The notes beneath the pieces were generated by a model. The model worked only from the letters and a program-made list of their open reading frames with translations. It had not been told where the DNA came from and ran no database searches. Shown in pieces: positions 1 to 7,876 of a DNA stretch of 64,000 nt. This DNA is from Lachnospiraceae bacterium AC2031. GTDB taxonomy: Bacteria; Bacillota; Clostridia; Lachnospirales; Lachnospiraceae. Location of the stretch: the NCBI GenBank assembly GCA_000687975.1, contig JIAB01000001.1:124001-188000 (forward strand). Reading direction: 5' to 3'. Numbering within the stretch: the first letter of the stretch is position 1; each line of letters starts with the position of its first letter. A program made the translations under genes and the position numbers.

Positions 1-1214
1 CTCCTGATATGAATATTCTTCTTGTTGATGATGATCAGCTTAGCAGATCGGTTGCTGAAGATGTTATCAAATCTATGGAAATTAAGTGTGATACTGCTGA
101 ATCAGGTGTTGGAGCCATAGATATGGTTATGACCAATACATATGATATGGTTTTCATGGATATTGCAATGCCTGTTATGAACGGTATTGATGCACTTAAA
201 GAAATCAGGGAGCTTTCGGATGACTATTATAAAGAGCTTCCTGTCATTGCTATGAGTGAAGATGTTATCGGTAAAAAGAGGCAGGAGATTATTGATGAAG
301 GTTTCTCAGATGTTATCCTGAAGCCATTTGATATTACGGTCCTGGCCAGTCTTATTAATAGATTTGCGGATAAAGATAAAATTAAATACAAGACAAATGA
401 TGTCGCACAGTATATAAGTGAATCCAGATATGGTGAAGGCTTGAAGAAGCTTGAGGATTACCTGGATGTTGTTAGCGTACTTGATAGAATTGGCGGAAAT
501 ATTGAGGTTTATAATAAGATTCTCAGTACCTTCTATACCCAGAATAAAGATGCCAGAGCAGAACTGGATGAAAAACTTGTATCTGATTTCAGAGGCTTTA
601 GAAATAAAATCCATAGTATTAGAACTGGATGCCAGAATATCGGCGCTGCTGATGCTGCAGAGATTGCTCTCAGACTTGAAAATGCCCTAAATCTTGGTAA
701 CAGATATTATGTTGAAAATAATCTATACCTGATATATGACTGTCTTCATGTCATTAACGAACTGATCGAGGAGTATCTGAATTTTGTAAATGACAAGAAA
801 GGTGTTACTGATAAAGAGTATGCCGAGAAGATAGCAAAGACCAGAAATACAGATAATCTTACTGCTCAGGATAAAGCTGCTGTAGAGAGTGGAACAGAAA
901 ATCTAGTATCAGAAAATATTGTTCAAAATGAAGATGATCTTGAGGAAGATTCAGCTTCAGACGACGAAGAATTAGAAGAGGATATTGAACAGCCAAAGAT
1001 TATTGATATAGCTAAACTTCGTCTCATGAAGGAGGCTGTTTTTGCTCAGGATATGGATAAAGTTAAATCTATCCTACAGGATATCAGCAGCGAAGAGTAT
1101 GGAAATGAAGATCAAGAATTCATTAATGCTCTTAGCGATATAATTAGTGGTGGAGACTTTATTGAGATAGATGATCTTCTTAATACATATATCGATTTGA
1201 AAGAGAACATTTAA
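1..1214 (+). CDS. Hybrid sensor histidine kinase, C-terminal part (receiver + Hpt), 5' end cut by the window
   Basis: The frame is open through the first base of the window. The first Met codon, at 9, has no Shine-Dalgarno in front of it and is preceded in frame by Pro-Asp, as in REC linkers of hybrid kinases, so the kinase core probably lies upstream. Numbering from that Met, a receiver domain spans 1-118, with acidic residues D7-D9, phospho-acceptor D51 in FMDIAMP, and the KPF lysine near 107. An Hpt-like helical domain spans about 155-250, with a phosphorelay histidine in HSIRTGCQNIG (Arg where Lys is common). An acidic linker at about 300-330 and a final helical segment follow. It should act as the late steps of a multistep phosphorelay. 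The output is unknown. A stand-alone REC-Hpt protein starting at 9 is possible but less likely. The 195-base gap after it holds one stem-loop (1250-1268) without a T-run. Confidence 0.8.
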   Translation, partial: PDMNILLVDDDQLSRSVAEDVIKSMEIKCDTAESGVGAIDMVMTNTYDMVFMDIAMPVMNGIDALKEIRELSDDYYKELPVIAMSEDVIGKKRQEIIDEGFSDVILKPFDITVLASLINRFADKDKIKYKTNDVAQYISESRYGEGLKKLEDYLDVVSVLDRIGGNIEVYNKILSTFYTQNKDARAELDEKLVSDFRGFRNKIHSIRTGCQNIGAADAAEIALRLENALNLGNRYYVENNLYLIYDCLHVINELIEEYLNFVNDKKGVTDKEYAEKIAKTRNTDNLTAQDKAAVESGTENLVSENIVQNEDDLEEDSASDDEELEEDIEQPKIIDIAKLRLMKEAVFAQDMDKVKSILQDISSEEYGNEDQEFINALSDIISGGDFIEIDDLLNTYIDLKENI

Positions 1215-1409
1215 ATTTCACTTTACTATGCTAAGGAAATTTAATATAATTCATTTCGGTAAAATGAAATCGAAGATTCCATTTTCCTAAAAAATTCATA
1301 GGATGGTATTCGAAAGAAACTATACCTGATAAAGTATCACAATAACATAAGTAAAGCGTCACCTGTTTTATTATTGCTGTTTAACGACTTTAATGAAGGA
1401 GGTGATAGT

Positions 1410-2264
1410 ATGAGGATTGGATTTATAGGAGCCGGTCGTGTTGGATTCACGATGGGAAAATACCTTAAAGAGCATGGTGTTAGTATTAGCGGCTATTATA
1501 GCAGAAATGCTGAACATGCAAAGGAAGCGGCTACATTTACCGATACTTCTTATTACTTAGATGCTTTTAGACTTATTGATTCGTGTGATGCTATAATACT
1601 TACAGTTAGTGATGGCGCTATTTCTGAGGTGTTTTCAGAAATCAAGTCTTATGCCGGGCTGGCTGGGAAGATAGTGTGCCATACAAGTGGCTCCCTTTCA
1701 TCTTCCGTTTTTGCTGATACTGAGTGTCAGGTCTATGGGTATTCAATCCATCCAATATATGCGATATCAGATAGATATACGTCATATAAAGAATTTTCCA
1801 ATGCTTATTTCACAATTGAAGGCGATGAAAAGTATCTTGATGAGTTAACATCGATTTTTTCTGATGCAGGTCTTAGGATTTCGCAAATGGATTCGGCTGA
1901 GAAATCTAAGTATCATGCATCCTGCGTTATGGCAAGTAATCTTGTTTGCGGTATGTATGCAGCTGCCATAGAAACCTTGATGGAATGTGGTTTTGATAAG
2001 CGAGTATCAGAGACCATGCTAAAAGAACTTTTTAAAGCCAATGCTCTTGGGATAGTTGATAAGGGGTTAGTTAATCAGCTTACAGGACCTATCGATAGAA
2101 ATGATATTTCAACTGTAAAGACACATCTTTCGAAGCTTGAAGGTGATAAAAAGAGTCTTTATATCGAAGCGTCAAAACAGGTTCTGGAAATTGCCAGGGT
2201 AAAGAATCCTGATAAGGATTATACAGATATGGAAATTGTTTTAAATACAGACAAGAAATTATGA
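1410..2264 (+). CDS. Rossmann-fold/DUF2520 dehydrogenase, probable alternative ketopantoate reductase
   Basis: This 284-residue protein has an N-terminal nucleotide-binding glycine motif (IGFIGAGRVG, residues 3-12) and the all-helical C-terminal half of the DUF2520 family. The ATG at 1410 is chosen over an upstream in-frame start because AAGGAGGTG (1396-1404) is ideally spaced for it. It is the first gene of a tight run with panB, panC, panD and coaBC (gap to panB 25 bases). The one pantothenate step not otherwise encoded here is reduction of ketopantoate to pantoate. From memory, PanG, described as an alternative ketopantoate reductase in Francisella, is of this type. The family assignment is fairly firm; the substrate is inferred from position. 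Confidence 0.8.
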   Translation: MRIGFIGAGRVGFTMGKYLKEHGVSISGYYSRNAEHAKEAATFTDTSYYLDAFRLIDSCDAIILTVSDGAISEVFSEIKSYAGLAGKIVCHTSGSLSSSVFADTECQVYGYSIHPIYAISDRYTSYKEFSNAYFTIEGDEKYLDELTSIFSDAGLRISQMDSAEKSKYHASCVMASNLVCGMYAAAIETLMECGFDKRVSETMLKELFKANALGIVDKGLVNQLTGPIDRNDISTVKTHLSKLEGDKKSLYIEASKQVLEIARVKNPDKDYTDMEIVLNTDKKL

Positions 2265-2289
2265 TATTCAGATATAGGAGGTTAAGTAT

Positions 2290-3120
2290 ATGAAAAATAC
2301 AAGTGTTACTTTTAAGGAAATGAAGAAAAAAGGCGAGAAGATCTCAATGCTCACAGCTTACGATTATTCAACAGCTAAGCTGGTTGATAAAGCAGGGGTA
2401 AATGGAATCTTAGTTGGAGATTCTTTAGGAAACGTTATGCTTGGTTATCCTGATACTGTATCAGTAACCATGGAAGATATGATACATCATGGTGCTGCAG
2501 TAGCCAGAGGGGCTGAGAATTCTCTTGTAGTCATAGATATGCCGTTTATGTCTTATCAGGCAAGTGTATATGATGCTGTAGTAAATGCAGGTCGTCTTAT
2601 GAAGGAGGGTCGTGCTGGTGCTGTAAAGCTTGAAGGTGGAGAGGAAATCCTTCCTCAAGTTGAAGCAATAGTAAAAGCAAGTATTCCAGTTATGGGACAT
2701 CTTGGACTTACACCACAGTCTATTAATGCACTTGGTGGATACAAAGCTCAGGGCCGTGATATAGCCTCTGCAAAGAAACTTATACGTGATGCAAAACTTC
2801 TTGAAGAAGCTGGAGCATTTTCTGTTGTTCTTGAATGTGTTCCTGCTGATCTTGCAACATATGTTTCAGAGCAGCTTTCAATTCCTACAATTGGAATTGG
2901 TGGTGGTGCAGGTACAGATGGACAAATCTTAGTATATGCTGATATGCTTGCTATGTTCAGTGATTATAGACCAAAGTTTGTTAAAAATTTTGCAAATGTT
3001 GGAGAAATCATGATGCAGGGATTTAAGGATTATGATGCGGAGGTTAAGGCTGGCACATATCCAGCAGCTGAACATACTTATGCAATAGATCCTGAAGTTT
3101 TAGCTGAGGCTATTAAATAA
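2290..3120 (+). CDS. panB: 3-methyl-2-oxobutanoate hydroxymethyltransferase
   Basis: PanB transfers a hydroxymethyl group from 5,10-methylene-tetrahydrofolate to alpha-ketoisovalerate, giving ketopantoate, the first committed step of pantothenate synthesis. The 276-residue length is normal for the family. Family motifs are plain: [14 protein letters not shown] near the N-terminus, [11 protein letters not shown] with the metal-binding Asp, VIDMPFMSY with the second metal ligand, then KLEGG and [22 protein letters not shown] at 2276-2282 fits the ATG. It lies 25 bases after the DUF2520 gene and 30 bases before panC, so the genes are very likely co-transcribed. Confidence 0.97.
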   Translation: MKNTSVTFKEMKKKGEKISMLTAYDYSTAKLVDKAGVNGILVGDSLGNVMLGYPDTVSVTMEDMIHHGAAVARGAENSLVVIDMPFMSYQASVYDAVVNAGRLMKEGRAGAVKLEGGEEILPQVEAIVKASIPVMGHLGLTPQSINALGGYKAQGRDIASAKKLIRDAKLLEEAGAFSVVLECVPADLATYVSEQLSIPTIGIGGGAGTDGQILVYADMLAMFSDYRPKFVKNFANVGEIMMQGFKDYDAEVKAGTYPAAEHTYAIDPEVLAEAIK

Positions 3121-3150
3121 ATTACTAAATATTCTTTGGAGGAAATAATT

Positions 3151-4005
3151 ATGGCAATCAAGGTAGTACATACAATCGCAGAAGTTAAAGAGACTGTAGC
3201 AAAATGGAGAAAGAAAGGTTACACAGTTGGTCTTGTTCCTACTATGGGATTTCTTCACGCTGGTCATCAGTCTCTTATAAAGAAGTCTGTTGAAGAAAAT
3301 GATAGAACAGTTGTAAGTGTTTTCGTAAACCCAACACAGTTTGGACCAAATGAAGATTTAGAGGCATATCCTCGTGATCTTGAAAGGGATACAGCTCTTT
3401 GCGAAACAACTGGAGCAAATCTTATATTCAATCCAGAGCCAGAAGAAATGTATGGAGACGGATTTGTGAGTTTTGTAGATATGAATGGTCTTACAAATCA
3501 TCTATGCGGTCTTTCAAGACCTGTTCATTTTAGAGGTGTATGTACAGTTGTTACTAAGCTCTTTAATATCGTTGGCCCAGACAGAGCATATTTTGGCCAG
3601 AAAGATGCTCAGCAGCTGGCTGTAGTTAAGAGAATGGTTAAGGATCTTAATATGCCACTTGAGGTTGTAGGCTGCCCAATCGTTAGAGAAGCTGATGGAC
3701 TTGCTATGAGTTCTCGTAATACATATATGAATGTTGAAGAAAGAAATGCGGCTCTTGTCCTCAGCAAATCTATTAAGTTGGGCCAGAAGCTTGTGGAGGA
3801 TGGTGAAAGAGATGCATCAGTGGTTCGTTCTAAGATGACAGAACTTCTTGAATCAGAGCCAATGGCTGAAGTTGAATACGTAAATGTTGTAAATAATCTC
3901 ACTATGGAAGATATAGATGTGATTAAAGGAGATATCCTTGTAGCAATCGCAGTAAAGATCAACAATAAAGTACGTCTCATTGACAACTTTATGATGACGG
4001 TGTAA
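3151..4005 (+). CDS. panC: Pantothenate synthetase (pantoate--beta-alanine ligase)
   Basis: PanC joins pantoate and beta-alanine using ATP through a pantoyl-adenylate. The 284-residue protein shows the nucleotidyltransferase HIGH-type motif in PTMGFLHAGH, NPTQFGPNEDL, FGQKDAQQ and the KMSKS-like MSSRNTYM. The ATG at 3151 is preferred over an in-frame TTG at 3136, because that TTG overlaps the GGAGGA ribosome-binding site (3138-3143). It is third in the pan/coa operon, followed after 26 bases by panD, which makes its beta-alanine substrate. Confidence 0.97.
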   Translation: MAIKVVHTIAEVKETVAKWRKKGYTVGLVPTMGFLHAGHQSLIKKSVEENDRTVVSVFVNPTQFGPNEDLEAYPRDLERDTALCETTGANLIFNPEPEEMYGDGFVSFVDMNGLTNHLCGLSRPVHFRGVCTVVTKLFNIVGPDRAYFGQKDAQQLAVVKRMVKDLNMPLEVVGCPIVREADGLAMSSRNTYMNVEERNAALVLSKSIKLGQKLVEDGERDASVVRSKMTELLESEPMAEVEYVNVVNNLTMEDIDVIKGDILVAIAVKINNKVRLIDNFMMTV

Positions 4006-4031
4006 CTATTTAAATGAGGAAAGGTTATAAA

Positions 4032-4421
4032 ATGCTAGGAACATATTTAAAGTCAAAAATTCATAGAGCTGTTGTTACCCAGGCTGCTCTTGACTACGTA
4101 GGAAGTATAACGGTTGATGAGAACCTTATGGATGCCTGCGGAATCATAGAATACGAAAAGGTTCAGGTTGCTGACGTAGATAACGGAAATCGTCTAGAAA
4201 CCTATGTTATCGCAGGTGATCGTGGCTCAGGCGTAATCTGTCTAAATGGAGCTGCTGCAAGACTTGTTAATGAAGGAGACAAGGTTATCATTATGAGTTA
4301 TGCTCAGATGACACCTGAAGAGTTTGCAGAAAATCCACCTAAAGTGGTGTTTGTAAACGAGAAAAATGAAATTGCAAGAGTTACTCGTTACGAAAAACAC
4401 GGACAGCTCTTTGATATTTAA
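4032..4421 (+). CDS. panD: Aspartate 1-decarboxylase proenzyme
   Basis: PanD decarboxylates L-aspartate to beta-alanine for PanC. The precursor is 129 residues. The self-cleavage site is visible as Gly24-Ser25 in DYVGSITVD, so Ser25 would become the pyruvoyl cofactor at the start of the alpha chain, at the same numbering as the E. coli enzyme. This register supports the ATG at 4032 rather than an in-frame ATG at 4014. The purine-rich GAGGAAAGG between them is the ribosome-binding site. It sits between panC and coaBC in the operon. Confidence 0.97.
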   Translation: MLGTYLKSKIHRAVVTQAALDYVGSITVDENLMDACGIIEYEKVQVADVDNGNRLETYVIAGDRGSGVICLNGAAARLVNEGDKVIIMSYAQMTPEEFAENPPKVVFVNEKNEIARVTRYEKHGQLFDI

Positions 4422-4466
4422 TTTGTAAAGTGTAGTCTTTCTACACATAATTTTGAGGGTTTGCTT

Positions 4467-5666
4467 ATGTTAAAAGGAAAGAATATATTACTTGGAGTTA
4501 CAGGTGGTATTGCTGCTTATAAGATGGCAGATGTTGCCAGTCTGCTTGTTAAGCAGGGGGCTGATGTACATGTTGTAATGACAGAGAACGCCACTAATTT
4601 TATACCTGCTGAAACTTTTCAAGTGCTTACAAAGAATAAAGTTTATGTAGATGTATTTGATGAAAACACAGATGATTATGTGAATGTACCTCACATATCG
4701 CTTGGAACAAGTGCAGACTGCATTCTTATCGCTCCGGCAACATCTGATGTTATAGGTAAGATAGCTAATGGTATTGCTGATGATATGGTCACAACTACAG
4801 TACTTCCAGCAAGATGTCCAATACTCATTGCACCTTCCATGAATGTTTATATGCTTGAAAACCCAATAGTTCAGGATAATATAGAAAAGCTAAAGAGATT
4901 TGGATATACCATAGTCGAACCTGATGATGGCCATCTTGCATGTGGTTATGATGGAAAAGGTAAGCTTCCTCAACCAGAAGTTCTTGTAGAAAATGTTATT
5001 TTTGCTGCCGCTAAGGAAAAGGATCTTGCTGGTAAGAAAGTTCTTGTTGATGCAGGACCTACTCAGGAAGCAATCGATCCTGTCAGATATATAACTAATC
5101 ATTCATCCGGAAAGATGGGTTATGCTGTAGCAAAGCTTGCTGCAATGCGTGGAGCTGATGTTACACTTGTTTCTGGACAGACAAATCTCAGTACTCCTAT
5201 AGGGGTTAAGAGGGTAGATGTCATTTCTGCTCAGGATATGTATGAGGCAATGATGGCAGAATCGGCTGATAGCGATATTATCGTTATGTCTGCGGCAGTT
5301 GCTGACTTTACTCCTGAAACTGTTGCTAATAATAAGATTAAAAAGAAAAATGGAGAAGGAATGAGTATATCTCTTAAAAGAACTAATGATATACTTAAAT
5401 CTCTTGGTGAAAACAAGAAATCTGATCAGGTTATTGTTGGATTCTCCATGGAAACAGAAAATCTAATTGAAAACTCTCGTAAAAAACTGGAATCTAAAAA
5501 TGCTGATATGATATGCGCTAACAGCCTTACCACTGAAGGTGCGGGATATCAGGTGGATACAAATATAGTTACTATGATAACTAAAAATGACATGACAGAA
5601 CTTCCTATAATGTCTAAGAACGAAGTTGCTGATAGGATTCTGGATAAGGTAAAGGAATTAATGTAA
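4467..5666 (+). CDS. coaBC: Bifunctional phosphopantothenoylcysteine decarboxylase / phosphopantothenate--cysteine ligase
   Basis: This 399-residue fusion carries out the second and third steps from pantothenate to CoA. The N-terminal half is a flavodoxin-like CoaC: GVTGGIAAYK at the start, a catalytic-type His in VPHISLG, APSMNVYM, and the substrate-clamp Cys in ACGYDGKG. The C-terminal half is CoaB: DAGPTQEAIDPVRYITN, HSSGKMG, and a Lys-rich NNKIKKKNG segment. GAGGGT (4455-4460) fits the ATG at 4467 better than the in-frame TTG at 4461. It ends the pantothenate operon, and a strong hairpin follows at 5698. Confidence 0.96.
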   Translation: MLKGKNILLGVTGGIAAYKMADVASLLVKQGADVHVVMTENATNFIPAETFQVLTKNKVYVDVFDENTDDYVNVPHISLGTSADCILIAPATSDVIGKIANGIADDMVTTTVLPARCPILIAPSMNVYMLENPIVQDNIEKLKRFGYTIVEPDDGHLACGYDGKGKLPQPEVLVENVIFAAAKEKDLAGKKVLVDAGPTQEAIDPVRYITNHSSGKMGYAVAKLAAMRGADVTLVSGQTNLSTPIGVKRVDVISAQDMYEAMMAESADSDIIVMSAAVADFTPETVANNKIKKKNGEGMSISLKRTNDILKSLGENKKSDQVIVGFSMETENLIENSRKKLESKNADMICANSLTTEGAGYQVDTNIVTMITKNDMTELPIMSKNEVADRILDKVKELM

Positions 5667-5668
5667 TC

Positions 5669-5697
5669 TTGAAGGAACAGGTTACGTGTGTTAGAAT
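5669..5697 (+). promoter_or_regulatory. Probable promoter of pyrE
   Basis: TTGAAG (5669-5674), a 17-base spacer and TAGAAT (5692-5697) form a good sigma-A-type promoter directly after the coaBC stop. The predicted transcription start falls inside the left arm of the following hairpin, so the coaBC terminator and the pyrE promoter appear to be interlocked. Confidence 0.5.
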
Positions 5698-5729
5698 GAT
5701 GTGGTGCTGTGAAGGCACCACATCTTTTA
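5698..5729 (+). terminator. Rho-independent terminator of the pan/coa operon
   Basis: A perfect 10-base-pair stem (GATGTGGTGC / GCACCACATC) with a 7-base loop is followed by TTTTATTT. It lies 31 bases after coaBC and just before the pyrE ribosome-binding site. Confidence 0.8.
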
Positions 5730-5745
5730 TTTGGAGGTACTAGTT

Positions 5746-6405
5746 TTGGAAGGATATAAGAAGGAATTTGTCGATTTTATGCTTGATTCACAGGTTCTCA
5801 AGTTTGGTGATTTTACACTTAAGAGTGGTAGGAAATCCCCATTCTTTATGAATGCTGGTCTCTATGTTACAGGTACTCAGCTTATGAAGCTTGGTGAGTA
5901 CTATGCAACAGCTATTCATAATACATATGGTGATGATTTTGATGTAGTATTTGGACCTGCATATAAAGGTATTCCTATAAGCGTTGTTACCGCTGTTGCT
6001 TATAGTAAGCTTTATGGTAAGGAAATCAGATATTGTTCAAATCGTAAAGAAGCTAAGGATCATGGAGATGCTGGTATCCTTCTTGGAAGCCCTATCAAAG
6101 ATGGTGATAGAATTGTAGTTGTAGAAGATGTTACAACATCTGGTAAATCTATGGAAGAGACAATCCCTATTGTTAAAGCTCAGGGTGATGTTGAAATCAT
6201 TGGTCTCATGGTATCGCTCAATAGATGTGAGAGAGGAAAAGGCGATAAGGGCGCTCTTGATGAGATTAAAGATCTTTATGGATTTGATACAGCTGCAATC
6301 GTATCGATGGATGAGGTTGTAGAATATCTTGTAGAAAAAGGTATGATTGATGATGAACTTAAAGGTCGTATTGATGCATATTATGCTGAGTATGGCATTA
6401 AGTAA
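5746..6405 (+). CDS. pyrE: Orotate phosphoribosyltransferase
   Basis: PyrE makes orotidine 5'-phosphate from orotate and PRPP in pyrimidine synthesis. The 219-residue protein has the N-terminal LKSGRKSPFFMNAG region, the orotate loop with GPAYKGIP, and the PRPP-binding motif IVVVEDVTTSGKS. The start is taken as the TTG at 5746, since GGAGGT (5733-5738) stands 7 bases before it. An in-frame TTG at 5731 overlaps that site and is unlikely. No other pyr gene is nearby. It follows the coaBC terminator and probably has its own promoter. Confidence 0.95.
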   Translation: MEGYKKEFVDFMLDSQVLKFGDFTLKSGRKSPFFMNAGLYVTGTQLMKLGEYYATAIHNTYGDDFDVVFGPAYKGIPISVVTAVAYSKLYGKEIRYCSNRKEAKDHGDAGILLGSPIKDGDRIVVVEDVTTSGKSMEETIPIVKAQGDVEIIGLMVSLNRCERGKGDKGALDEIKDLYGFDTAAIVSMDEVVEYLVEKGMIDDELKGRIDAYYAEYGIK

Positions 6406-6450
6406 TAGCGATGAATTAAATACTTGTATTTGTTTATATGGAGGTGTGAT

Positions 6451-6600
6451 ATGGAAAAAGTATATAAAGTGTTAAAGAATGCCGGTGGAGCGAATATTAC
6501 AGTTGGTGTACTTCTTATCGTTATTGGTATTACTCTTGGTATTATTAATATTGTTTCTGGTGCATCATTACTTAGAAATCGTAGAAACATATTATTTTAA
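6451..6600 (+). CDS. Small one-helix membrane protein (49 aa)
   Basis: A 49-codon frame with a clear ribosome-binding site (GGAGGTG, 8 bases or fewer before the ATG at 6451). The product has a short basic N-terminus, one hydrophobic helix of about 20 residues rich in Ile, Val and Gly (about 17-37), and an Arg-Arg-rich C-terminus. It reads as a single-pass inner-membrane peptide with both ends charged. It sits between pyrE and the patatin-like gene, and the short gaps suggest co-transcription. Function unknown. Confidence 0.65.
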   Translation: MEKVYKVLKNAGGANITVGVLLIVIGITLGIINIVSGASLLRNRRNILF

Positions 6601-6627
6601 GTTTTAGTTTTATAGGAAGTGCGTGAA

Positions 6628-7494
6628 GTGAGCAAAGATTTAGGTATAGTTGTAGAAGGCGGCGGAATGCGTGGCATATATGCATCTGGAGTTTTAGATG
6701 AAATGTTACTACGTGGTGTTGTTGCAGATGGTTTAGTTGGTGTTTCTGCTGGTATTATCCATGGTATATCATATGTTTCTAATCAATGTGGAAGAAATAT
6801 CAGATATACTTTGAAATATAGAGGAAATAAGCGTTTTATGAGCTTTTCTTCTTTTTTTAAAACTGGAAATATATGCGAAACAGATTTTTGCTATAACGAG
6901 ATTCCTTATAAGCTTAGTAAATTTGATTTTGAGACTTTTCGTGACAGGGCGGAATATATTGAAACTTATTCTACTGTTACAAGTCTAAAAACCGGAAAAG
7001 CAGAGTATATCAGACTTTATGATCTGGAAAATCAAATGGATGCTGTTCGTGCCTCTGCTTCACTACCTCTTATCTCTGAAAATGTAGAATATGAGGGAAA
7101 TTATTATCTTGATGGTGGTACTGCAGATAGCATTCCACTTAGATTTATGATGGACCTGGGCTTTAAAAAGAATATTGTAATATTAACCAGACCAAAGGGA
7201 TATGTAAAAAAACCAGATAATACATTTCCTTTACTGAAAGCAAAATATAAAAACTACCCTGGATATGTTAAAGCTTGTCGTGACAGACATATCATGTATA
7301 ATGATGAACTTCGATTTGTTGAACGTGCCGAAAAAGAAGATAGAGCTTTAGTTATTCAGCCTAGCAGAAGTATAAAAGTAGGTCGTTCAGAATCTGATAC
7401 AGAACGTATAAAACGTATGTATAAACTGGGAAGATTTGATGCTAAAAATCTCTTCGATTCAGGGCGTTATGAGGAGTTCATTAAAGATATTTAA
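6628..7494 (+). CDS. Patatin-like phospholipase family protein
   Basis: This 288-residue serine hydrolase of the patatin/RssA family has the oxyanion-hole motif EGGGMRG near the start, the nucleophile elbow GVSAG, and the catalytic Asp in YLDGGTADSIP. No signal peptide is present, so it should be cytoplasmic or membrane-peripheral, acting on acyl lipids. The GTG at 6628 is preferred because AGGAAG lies 8 bases upstream; an in-frame GTG at 6619 overlaps that site. The physiological substrate cannot be told. It is the last gene before the tRNA-Gly promoter. Confidence 0.88.
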   Translation: MSKDLGIVVEGGGMRGIYASGVLDEMLLRGVVADGLVGVSAGIIHGISYVSNQCGRNIRYTLKYRGNKRFMSFSSFFKTGNICETDFCYNEIPYKLSKFDFETFRDRAEYIETYSTVTSLKTGKAEYIRLYDLENQMDAVRASASLPLISENVEYEGNYYLDGGTADSIPLRFMMDLGFKKNIVILTRPKGYVKKPDNTFPLLKAKYKNYPGYVKACRDRHIMYNDELRFVERAEKEDRALVIQPSRSIKVGRSESDTERIKRMYKLGRFDAKNLFDSGRYEEFIKDI

Positions 7495-7523
7495 AAATAA
7501 TTTGAAAAAATTTAAAAAAACAT

Positions 7524-7552
7524 TTGACGAGTGTCATATTATGTGATAATAT
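7524..7552 (+). promoter_or_regulatory. Promoter of tRNA-Gly
   Basis: TTGACG (7524-7529), a 17-base spacer and TAATAT (7547-7552), 25 bases before the tRNA. An overlapping GATAAT is an alternative -10. Confidence 0.6.
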
Positions 7553-7577
7553 ATCCACTGTTGTGACACAAAGTCAT

Positions 7578-7649
<72 letters not shown>

Positions 7650-7658
7650 ACAATAAAG

Positions 7659-7690
7659 GATGGATATCAAAAGATATCCATCTTTTTTTT
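7659..7690 (+). terminator. Terminator of tRNA-Gly
   Basis: A perfect 10-base-pair stem (GATGGATATC / GATATCCATC), AAAA loop and a run of eight T, 9 bases after the tRNA. Confidence 0.9.
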
Positions 7691-7735
7691 GAGCTCTAGA
7701 CGAGCTCTGCAACTGCGAATAAAAAGTTATATAGA

Positions 7736-7766
7736 GGGGAGTATGCACAAAACATACTCCCCTTTT
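7736..7766 (+). terminator. Second terminator-like hairpin after tRNA-Gly
   Basis: A perfect 10-base-pair stem (GGGGAGTATG / CATACTCCCC) with a 7-base loop, then TTTT. It follows a complete terminator by 45 bases with no gene between, so what it ends is unclear: read-through from the tRNA, or a very small RNA. Confidence 0.6.
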
Positions 7767-7791
7767 GATGACATTTTGGTTATTATCTCAA

Positions 7792-7820
7792 TTGAATAAA
7801 GGGGATAATTGATATATAAT
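7792..7820 (+). promoter_or_regulatory. Promoter of the LtaS-like gene
   Basis: TTGAAT (7792-7797), a 17-base spacer and a consensus TATAAT (7815-7820). The leader to the ATG at 7877 would be about 50 bases. Confidence 0.7.
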
Positions 7821-7876
7821 ACGCCTTGGTAAAGATTAGATTTTGACTGTATATTTCGTTGAATTCATATTGCAAT

